A DNA stretch of 64,000 bases. It comes from JAWXUK01 sp044432725 (GTDB lineage Bacteria > Bacillota > Clostridia > Oscillospirales > Oscillospiraceae). Below, piece after piece: positions 58,709 to 64,000 of this stretch. Where the stretch lies: NCBI GenBank assembly GCA_044432725.1, contig JAWXUL010000007.1:66942-130941 (forward strand), in the 5' to 3' direction. Position 1 is the first letter of the stretch. Every line of letters begins with the position of its first letter. The translations under genes and the position numbers were made by a program. Under the pieces are notes generated by a model that saw nothing but the letters and a program-made list of their open reading frames with translations, was not told the DNA's origin and made no database searches.

Positions 58709-59902
58709 ATGAAAGCATTATCAAAATTCGCCATGGGGGTAGAACCTTCTGCCACTATGGCAATCGATACTATGTTCAAGCAAATGAAAGCTGAGGGGCA
58801 AGACGTGATTGGCTTTGGTGCAGGGGAACCAGATTTTTCCACTCCTGACCCTATCAAGTTGATCGGGATTAAGTCGATTACAAACAATGAAACCAAATAT
58901 ACCCCTGCCACAGGCACCTTAGAATTGCGAGAAGCCATCTGCAAACGTCTTCAAATTGACTATGGTGTGAGTTATGAACCACATCAAGTGGCAGCTTCTA
59001 ACGGTGCGAAAGTCTGCGTTTGTACTGCTTTGCAAGTCCTTTGTGAACCAGGGGACGAGGTACTTCTCCCAGCCCCTTATTGGGTGAGTTATATCGAGCT
59101 GATTCGCATGATTGGTGCTGTGCCAGTGGTATTGGAAACCTTGGAAGAGGATAACTTCCAAATCACCCCTGACCAATTAGAGAAGGCGATTACCCCAAAA
59201 ACAAAGGCAATTATTTTCAATAACCCTTGTAATCCCACAGGGACTCTTTATAATCCCCATCAGCTGAAAAAAATTGCTGATGTTTTAGTGAAAAATGAAG
59301 TCTTTATCATCGCTGATGAGATTTATGCTGATTTGGTTTATGAAGGAAAGTTCTCTAGCATTGCTTCCTTGGGAGAGGAAATCAAAGAATATACCCTACT
59401 CATCAACGGGGTTTCCAAATCTTATGCCATGACAGGGTGGCGGATTGGCTATATCGCCACAGTGGGCAAGCTCTCCTCGGTGATTTCCAATTTCCTCAGC
59501 CATTCCACTGGCTCGCCCTGTAGCATTTCTCAAAAAGCAGCAGCCTATGCTTTGACCGAAGAGGTTGATTCTGTGGAGGGGATGCGTCAAGCCTTTCTCC
59601 GCCGTCGTAACATTATGGTGGATGGAATCAACAAGATTGATGGCGTTCATTGTATCAAGCCAGAAGGTGCTTTTTATGTGATGATGAATATCTCAGAAAT
59701 TTTCGGAAAAACTCTGTATGGAAAAAAAATCAACACCAGTGAAGAGTTTTGTGATTTATTCCTGAAGTTTGGGAAAGTGGCTGTGGTGCCAGGGACTTGT
59801 TTTGGTGCGCCAAACTATGTTCGCTGGTCCTATGCAGCCTCAGAAATCCACATCAGAGAAGGCGTAGACCGTTTAGAACGTTTTTTACACGGACAACCTT
59901 AG
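58709..59902 (+). CDS. Pyridoxal-phosphate aminotransferase class I (aspartate aminotransferase-like)
   Basis: 397 aa, class Ib aspartate-type. Visible: IGFGAGEPDFSTP, the YTPATGTLELREAI substrate loop, NNPCNPTG, IIADEIYADLVY and the Schiff-base Lys in NGVSKSYAMTGWRIGY, with the C-terminal Arg segment (NYVRWSYAAS). It likely transfers amino groups from glutamate made by GdhA. Substrate range cannot be fixed. AAGGAGG precedes the ATG. Confidence 0.94.
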   Translation: MKALSKFAMGVEPSATMAIDTMFKQMKAEGQDVIGFGAGEPDFSTPDPIKLIGIKSITNNETKYTPATGTLELREAICKRLQIDYGVSYEPHQVAASNGAKVCVCTALQVLCEPGDEVLLPAPYWVSYIELIRMIGAVPVVLETLEEDNFQITPDQLEKAITPKTKAIIFNNPCNPTGTLYNPHQLKKIADVLVKNEVFIIADEIYADLVYEGKFSSIASLGEEIKEYTLLINGVSKSYAMTGWRIGYIATVGKLSSVISNFLSHSTGSPCSISQKAAAYALTEEVDSVEGMRQAFLRRRNIMVDGINKIDGVHCIKPEGAFYVMMNISEIFGKTLYGKKINTSEEFCDLFLKFGKVAVVPGTCFGAPNYVRWSYAASEIHIREGVDRLERFLHGQP

Positions 59903-59920
59903 GGAACAACTTTTAAAAAT

Positions 59921-59965
59921 AAAAATCCACCCAAAAGGCATGATCCTTTTGTGTGGATTTTTAAT
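59921..59965 (+). terminator. Terminator after the aminotransferase gene
   Basis: AAATCCACCCAAAAGG and CCTTTTGTGTGGATTT (one mismatch), then TTAATTT. Confidence 0.85.
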
Positions 59966-60007
59966 TTACCTCAAGCTGAAAAAGGGAACAACGAAAAGGC
60001 TCTCTCT

Positions 60008-60355
60008 TTATTTCTGGTCATAACTTGCAAGTTGTTTGTGAAAACCATGGATTAAAGTGTCGGCTCGTAATGTTATGTGTTCCAAAGAATTTATGTTAAT
60101 TAAGCGAAAAATCTGCCCCATATCTTCTACCAGTTCGGGTCTTCCCAAAGATTTCAGCAAAAGCAAAGATCTTACCACTTGTTCTTGGCAAATTGCCATA
60201 TATTTTGCGGGTTCATCTACAAAATGCTCGAACTGCTCTTCCACTAAACTAGGGCTTTCTTTTCTTGCCAGACGGTCGAGTTCTAATTCAATTTTTCTGG
60301 CGACCCCTAGGTAGCGTCCTACTAAATAGCTGATGTCTTGTTCTAATCGTTCCAT
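60008..60355 (-). CDS. Small all-helical protein of unknown function
   Basis: 115 aa from ATG 60355, chosen because AAAGGAG lies eight bases before it, inside a longer in-frame ORF start (60373). It is predicted to be almost entirely alpha-helical: LEQDISYLVGRYLGVARKIE, EEQFEHFVDEPAKYMAICQE, VVRSLLLLKSLGRPELVEDMG. No signal peptide, metal motif or catalytic signature. Function unknown. It is transcribed against both neighbours. Confidence 0.7.
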   Translation of the reverse strand: MERLEQDISYLVGRYLGVARKIELELDRLARKESPSLVEEQFEHFVDEPAKYMAICQEQVVRSLLLLKSLGRPELVEDMGQIFRLININSLEHITLRADTLIHGFHKQLASYDQK

Positions 60356-60703
60356 TGTGTTTGCTCCTTTCATGCTTATCCTGTAAAATCAAAAAATGGC
60401 TCTCTTTGGCTAAAACTATCGTTGCTTCACCAAAGATACAAGGATAACAGTGAATATGCTCATTTTTAAAAGAAAAATTTCCTCGAAATTCAGAAAAAAG
60501 AGTGACGAGGTATTATTTTTCTTTAAGAGATTATAACACAAAAAAAGTGGAAAAGCAAGAAAAAATGTAAATCTGTGTTTTTTTTGAAAAAAATATAGAC
60601 AAAAGCGAATTTATATGGTATAGTTTTAATTGGAGATTTTTAAAAGAAATTTTACTTGTCCAATACAACACACAGCAAAATCCAAAAATGCGAGGTAACA
60701 ACA
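60356..60703. promoter_or_regulatory. Intergenic region with the third MCP promoter
   Basis: TAGACA (60596-60601), 17 bases, TATAGT (60619-60624) on the plus strand drive the MCP gene. The rest, very A/T-rich, shows no gene or repeat. Confidence 0.6.
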
Positions 60704-62758
60704 GTGAAAATGACAAATACAAGCCCAAAAGGCTCTATCTCAAAGACCATCATCATTCGATTAGGTATCGCCACTTTATTGATTAACTTTCTTCTTTTGT
60801 ACATAGTGGGGGATACAGCGAAAGAAGCTGTGTTATCCAAAGAAGAAAAATATCTTGCTGAAATTGTAGATAATATTTCCAATAATATTGTTGCAACCAT
60901 GCACGAATATAAGTCCATTGCAGAAATGCTTGCCATTGACAGTAGTATTGTGACACTGCTTCAGGACAATACTGGAAATACTCCTTTGAACCGAGATTCA
61001 AATTCAGACACTGTGATTTTAAATATGTATGCAGTCACCCAAAAGTTTGCAAATGTTTTAAATGTGGCGATTATGGATTTAGAGCATGATGGCTATCTTC
61101 TCCATGATGGTAGTGTGTCGGATTCTTCCTTCTCTTTTAAAAGTCGTAGCTATTACTCTGTGATTTCAACCAGACAAAGTATTGTCACAGAACCTTATAT
61201 CGATGTGGCAACAGGTAGTTTGGTGGTCAGTGCAGTGTCACCTGTTTTGAATGCCAGTGGTACGGCTGTGGGTGCTGTTGTGGTTGATTTATCCATTGAT
61301 TTTGTCAGTGATCTGGTGTTGAGCAGTCATTTTGGAGAATCTGGAACCAGTATGATTGTTGATACCAATGGTTTGATTATGGGGCACGAAGTGCCAAGCA
61401 ATGTGGGTAAAAATATTTCTGCTTTAAGCATTGCAGGGGAGGAACTGACCCGTGAGCTACAAACCCCAACGAATACAGCCATCAATTTCACGATAGATGG
61501 GGCTGCTCGTAAAGGGGAAGTGGGGGCTATTGGGGATTTCGGTTGGACGATTATCACAAGTCTGAACAGCCGTGAATATGAAACAGAATCCAACTTGATT
61601 TTACGTACATTACTGGGGATGTTGGTTGTTTCTGCTGTGATTACCTTTTTGATCGTGGTTTTCACTGTGAAAACAAACTTAAAACCTTTGGAAGATATCA
61701 AAAAGGCTATGGAGAAACTTGCTGAAGGACAATTCCATTTTGAATTTGACTATACCTCCGACAATGAAATCGGTAATCTTGCCGATTACTTCCGTAGTAC
61801 CCAACACAATCTCGCCCAATACATTGATGAATTGCAACGTATGCTGCAAGAATGTGGCAGAGGGAACTTCACTGTCCGTAGTGACATGGAATTTTTAGGA
61901 GATTTCGCCCATATTCAACACGCCATTGAAGATTTTACTGTTTTGATTTCTGGTGCGATGGATGGCATTAAAGCAACAGTGGACCAAGTAAGCATTGGTT
62001 CTGATTATGTGGCAACAGGTGCCCAAACATTGGCAGAAGGTTCTGCCAAACAATCAGAAAGCGTCCAAGAACTTACTTCTCACATTACAGATATCACGGA
62101 AAAAGTGACGACAAATCTGGAAACAGTTCATTTGGTCAATACTGCTTCTCAAGAAATGTCTGAAGGTTTGAAAGTGGGTAACGAGCAAATGGAGGAAATG
62201 GTTCGCTCCATGGAAGAAATCGCTCGTAGTAACGAAGGTATTCAAAAAATCATCAAAACCATTGAAGATGTCGCATTCCAAACCAATATTTTGGCATTGA
62301 ATGCAGCAGTAGAAGCCGCCCGTGCCGGTTCTGCAGGGAAAGGCTTTGCTGTGGTGGCAGACGAGGTGAGAAGCCTTGCCACCCGTACCAGTGATGCCGT
62401 GAAAGAGACAACAAATCTTATCGAAGGCACTGTGATTGCTGTGAAGAATGGTGGCGCTATCGTAGATGGCACAGCCCAAGGTTTGCGTGGTGTGATGGAA
62501 AATTTAAGTGACTTTATGGGCTCCCTTCAAGATATCACCAATGCTTGTGAAGAGCAAGCAACAGCAATCCAAATGATTCACAACGATGTCACAGGGATTA
62601 CAGCAGTCATGCAAGAAAATTCAGCAATCAGCGAAGAGTCTGCTGCCACTTCAGAAGAGTTGTCCAGCCAAGCTTCTGTGATGCAAGAGACCATTCAGCA
62701 GTTCAAAACCATTCAACCAGAGCAATCTGGTATGTCTGGTATGAGAGGCAATCAATAA
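60704..62758 (+). CDS. Methyl-accepting chemotaxis protein with Cache sensor
   Basis: 684 aa. TM1 (about 15-35), a large extracellular Cache-type domain (about 40-300; SFKSRSYYSVISTRQSIVTEPYIDVATGSLVVSAVSPV), TM2 (about 305-325), HAMP (LKPLEDIKKAMEKLAEGQFHFEF) and the signalling tip FQTNILALNAAVEAARAGSAGKGFAVVADEVR. Start: GTG 60704 lies six bases after GAGGTAA and is preferred to ATG 60710 (12 bases) and to the TTG at 60656. dCache receptors usually sense amino acids or carboxylates. Confidence 0.95.
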   Translation: MKMTNTSPKGSISKTIIIRLGIATLLINFLLLYIVGDTAKEAVLSKEEKYLAEIVDNISNNIVATMHEYKSIAEMLAIDSSIVTLLQDNTGNTPLNRDSNSDTVILNMYAVTQKFANVLNVAIMDLEHDGYLLHDGSVSDSSFSFKSRSYYSVISTRQSIVTEPYIDVATGSLVVSAVSPVLNASGTAVGAVVVDLSIDFVSDLVLSSHFGESGTSMIVDTNGLIMGHEVPSNVGKNISALSIAGEELTRELQTPTNTAINFTIDGAARKGEVGAIGDFGWTIITSLNSREYETESNLILRTLLGMLVVSAVITFLIVVFTVKTNLKPLEDIKKAMEKLAEGQFHFEFDYTSDNEIGNLADYFRSTQHNLAQYIDELQRMLQECGRGNFTVRSDMEFLGDFAHIQHAIEDFTVLISGAMDGIKATVDQVSIGSDYVATGAQTLAEGSAKQSESVQELTSHITDITEKVTTNLETVHLVNTASQEMSEGLKVGNEQMEEMVRSMEEIARSNEGIQKIIKTIEDVAFQTNILALNAAVEAARAGSAGKGFAVVADEVRSLATRTSDAVKETTNLIEGTVIAVKNGGAIVDGTAQGLRGVMENLSDFMGSLQDITNACEEQATAIQMIHNDVTGITAVMQENSAISEESAATSEELSSQASVMQETIQQFKTIQPEQSGMSGMRGNQ

Positions 62759-62767
62759 TCTGATTTA

Positions 62768-62806
62768 AAACAGAGGACTCCGTTTCTGGGAGTTCTCTGT
62801 TTATTT
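62768..62806 (+). terminator. Terminator after the third MCP gene
   Basis: AAACAGAGGACTCC pairs with GGAGTTCTCTGTTT (one mismatch), followed by ATTTTA. Confidence 0.8.
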
Positions 62807-62866
62807 TAATGGTGAAGCTATTAAAAATATTTATCTATTTTGGGGAATTGTGACTAAAAGTTTTCC

Positions 62867-62895
62867 TTGACTTTTACATAGGAAAGTGATAAACT
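62867..62895 (+). promoter_or_regulatory. Promoter of the Fur-family gene
   Basis: TTGACT (62867-62872), 17 bases, TAAACT (62890-62895). Confidence 0.75.
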
Positions 62896-62910
62896 AAAAA
62901 AAGCGAATCA

Positions 62911-62943
62911 GTCGCATATTGCTCGAGAATGGGTCGCAAATTG
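62911..62943 (+). promoter_or_regulatory. Direct repeats GTCGCAWATTG, candidate metalloregulator site
   Basis: GTCGCATATTG (62911-62921) and GTCGCAAATTG (62933-62943), 22 bases apart (two helix turns), just downstream of the promoter and before the Fur-family start. Likely bound by the encoded regulator itself; that is inference. Confidence 0.5.
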
Positions 62944-62959
62944 GAAGGGGGAAAAGACT

Positions 62960-63352
62960 ATGGCAAAGTATGTCACAAAGCAAAGAATCATTCTGCAAGA
63001 ATACCTGTCTCACCATGTAGACAAAGAATTATCTGCAAAGAAAGTTGCGCAAGATTTACTTGATTCCAAGTTGAGCCTCTCTGCAATTTATCGGAATTTA
63101 GCAGATATGGAAAAGGAACAGTTGGTTGTCCAATGTCACAAAGAGGGTAGCCGTGAGTTTTATTTCCGTTTTGTGGGTGTAAAAGAATGTCAAGAAAGCT
63201 TGCACCTTTCTTGCCGTGTATGCAAAGAAATTGTCCATATCTCTCCAGAAGATTCTGTAAAACTTCAAGAGCAAATCAGTCAAGATTTTAGCTTTTCTCT
63301 GGATTTACCCAATACCGTTCTTTACGGAACTTGCCGTGATTGTCAGAAATAG
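62960..63352 (+). CDS. Fur family metal-dependent regulator (possibly Zur)
   Basis: 130 aa. N-terminal winged helix (residues 5-60, with LSAKKVAQDLLDSKLSLSAIYRNLADME) and a C-terminal dimerisation domain. Structural-zinc Cys pairs C85/C88 (CRVC) and C125/C128 (CRDC) are present. The His-rich regulatory site of Fur and Zur is reduced: the usual HHDH run reads CQESLH, leaving H82 and H93. It precedes a zinc-type ABC lipoprotein gene by 88 bases, so zinc-responsive control (Zur) is the best guess. The ribosome site GAAGGGGG lies before ATG. Confidence 0.88.
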   Translation: MAKYVTKQRIILQEYLSHHVDKELSAKKVAQDLLDSKLSLSAIYRNLADMEKEQLVVQCHKEGSREFYFRFVGVKECQESLHLSCRVCKEIVHISPEDSVKLQEQISQDFSFSLDLPNTVLYGTCRDCQK

Positions 63353-63374
63353 CAAAATCAAATTTTATTTTGCA

Positions 63375-63411
63375 ACTCTGCGTTAGCAATAACTAATCGT
63401 AGAAGCAGAGT
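63375..63411 (+). other. Hairpin between the regulator and zinc-binding protein genes
   Basis: ACTCTGC (63375-63381) pairs with GCAGAGT (63405-63411); an inner TTAG/CTAA (63384-63397) extends it. There is no T-run, so it is probably a processing or leader structure before the lipoprotein gene. Confidence 0.4.
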
Positions 63412-63440
63412 GGCACAGTAGGAAATGAAAGGAAACAAAC

Positions 63441-64000
63441 ATGAAACAAAACAATCGATTGAAAAGACAAACCCTAGCCTTCGCAATGGGCCTCAGCTTG
63501 CTGGCTAGCTGTTCTAGCACAGAAACAACTAGCCCTCAAGAAACAAGTAGCAGCGGTGGAAGTGGTGAAGCTTCTCCCAGTGGAAGTGCAGAGAAACTAT
63601 CCATTGTCACCACTACTTTTCCAGAATATGACTGGGTACGTGAAATCTTAGGAGATCAGATTGATTCCTACAATTTGACTTTGCTCATTGATAATGGTGT
63701 GGATTTGCACAGCTTTAACTTTGACTTTGACGATGTTATTTTGATTGGAGAAGCTGACTTGTTCCTTCATAATGGTGGCGAGTCTGTCAGTCTTTGGGTG
63801 GATGATGTCTTGGATCAAGTACAAGATTCTTCTGTAAAAACAATCAATTTACTGGAATCCATTGGAAGTCATGGTGTGGATGCCCCTCACTTCCATTATG
63901 ATGATGTGGAAGAAGAGCACGATCACGATCATGAAGAAGAAGAACACGATCATGACCATGAAGAAGAAGAACACGATCATGACCATGAAGAAGAAGAACA
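63441..64000 (+). CDS. Metal (zinc) ABC transporter substrate-binding lipoprotein, partial
   Basis: The first 186 residues; the gene runs off the window. Lipoprotein signal with lipobox L-A-S-C and Cys at residue 24, a Ser/Gly/Thr linker, then the ZnuA-type cluster A-I domain: IVTTTFPEYDWVREILGD, VDLHSFNFDFDD with the first zinc His, and ADLFLHNGGESVSLW. From about residue 157 a His/Asp/Glu-rich loop of nine-residue repeats (E-E-E-E-H-D-H-D-H) begins and continues past the edge; such loops store or sense zinc in ZnuA. Together with the Fur-family gene it points to a zinc-uptake locus. AAAGGA lies before the ATG. Confidence 0.92.
   Translation, partial: MKQNNRLKRQTLAFAMGLSLLASCSSTETTSPQETSSSGGSGEASPSGSAEKLSIVTTTFPEYDWVREILGDQIDSYNLTLLIDNGVDLHSFNFDFDDVILIGEADLFLHNGGESVSLWVDDVLDQVQDSSVKTINLLESIGSHGVDAPHFHYDDVEEEHDHDHEEEEHDHDHEEEEHDHDHEEEE
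63909..64000 (+). repeat. His-rich coding tandem repeat
   Basis: 27-base units encode E-E-E-E-H-D-H-D-H; the first unit is 24 bases, and at least three are visible before the window ends. The near identity of units makes copy number likely to vary. Confidence 0.85.

Noticed and set aside
60008..60355. Fragment of a type I-C Cas8c protein
   Set aside because: The resemblance of the L-V-G-R-Y-L-G-V helix is superficial. No cas genes or repeats are nearby and the gene has its own start and ribosome site.

Overview
The window looks like chromosome from an anaerobic, motile, probably spore-forming low-GC Bacillota (Clostridia, perhaps a Lachnospirales-type organism). The reasons are an A/T-rich sequence with strong Shine-Dalgarno sites, CIRCE-controlled hrcA-grpE-dnaK-dnaJ, an NfnAB-type flavoprotein pair, three chemoreceptors, an EAL phosphodiesterase and a candidate mother-cell (sigma-K-like) promoter. 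No rRNA, tRNA, CRISPR array or transposase gene was seen. The assignment to a lineage is inference.

Layout. 1-356: start of a MATE exporter on the minus strand (cut by the window edge). 782-5724: heat-shock operon hrcA-grpE-dnaK-dnaJ. 5798-6058: a MITE-like insertion inside a terminator. 6096-14356 (minus): hexuronate operon with two Gfo/Idh/MocA oxidoreductases, two TIM-barrel sugar isomerase-like proteins, uxuA, uxaC and uxuB. 14864-26369 (plus): LacI-family regulator, a complete family-5 ABC transporter, a domain-permuted GH3 glycosidase and an IlvD/Edd-family dehydratase. Together these suggest import of an oligosaccharide carrying a uronic acid, its cleavage, and conversion glucuronate > fructuronate > mannonate > KDG. 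The last steps, KDG kinase and KDPG aldolase, are encoded 20 kb away at 34429-36154, next to a YqhD/Bdh-like alcohol dehydrogenase.

26533-30983 (minus) is a three-gene cluster of secretion-signal-less proteins (99, about 1006 and 343 aa) that share a roughly 65-residue C-terminal domain. The promoter-like sequence in front matches the sigma-K consensus, so spore-surface proteins are a reasonable guess. The large middle gene has no ATG/GTG/TTG at its natural start; a well-placed ATT follows the ribosome site. A phosphopantetheinyl transferase lies divergently. At 32330-34235 is an orphan phage-type terminase pair with no other phage genes.

32061-32276 and 39949-40163 are two inverted copies of a 215-bp element made of six consecutive hairpins. 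Substitutions between the copies are compensatory in the stems, and copy 2 provides the stop codon of a MATE gene. I regard this as the most unusual feature of the window.

36243-64000 is mostly single genes: alcohol dehydrogenase, SfsA, a small Cys-rich protein, MATE, DegV, an Asp-repeat protein, GGDEF/EAL, MCP, ManA, GtrII-like membrane protein, GdhA, MATE, DUF362 ferredoxin-like protein, MCP, NfnA-NfnB, class I aminotransferase, a small helical protein, MCP, a Fur-family regulator and a zinc-type ABC substrate-binding lipoprotein with a His-rich tandem repeat (cut by the window edge).
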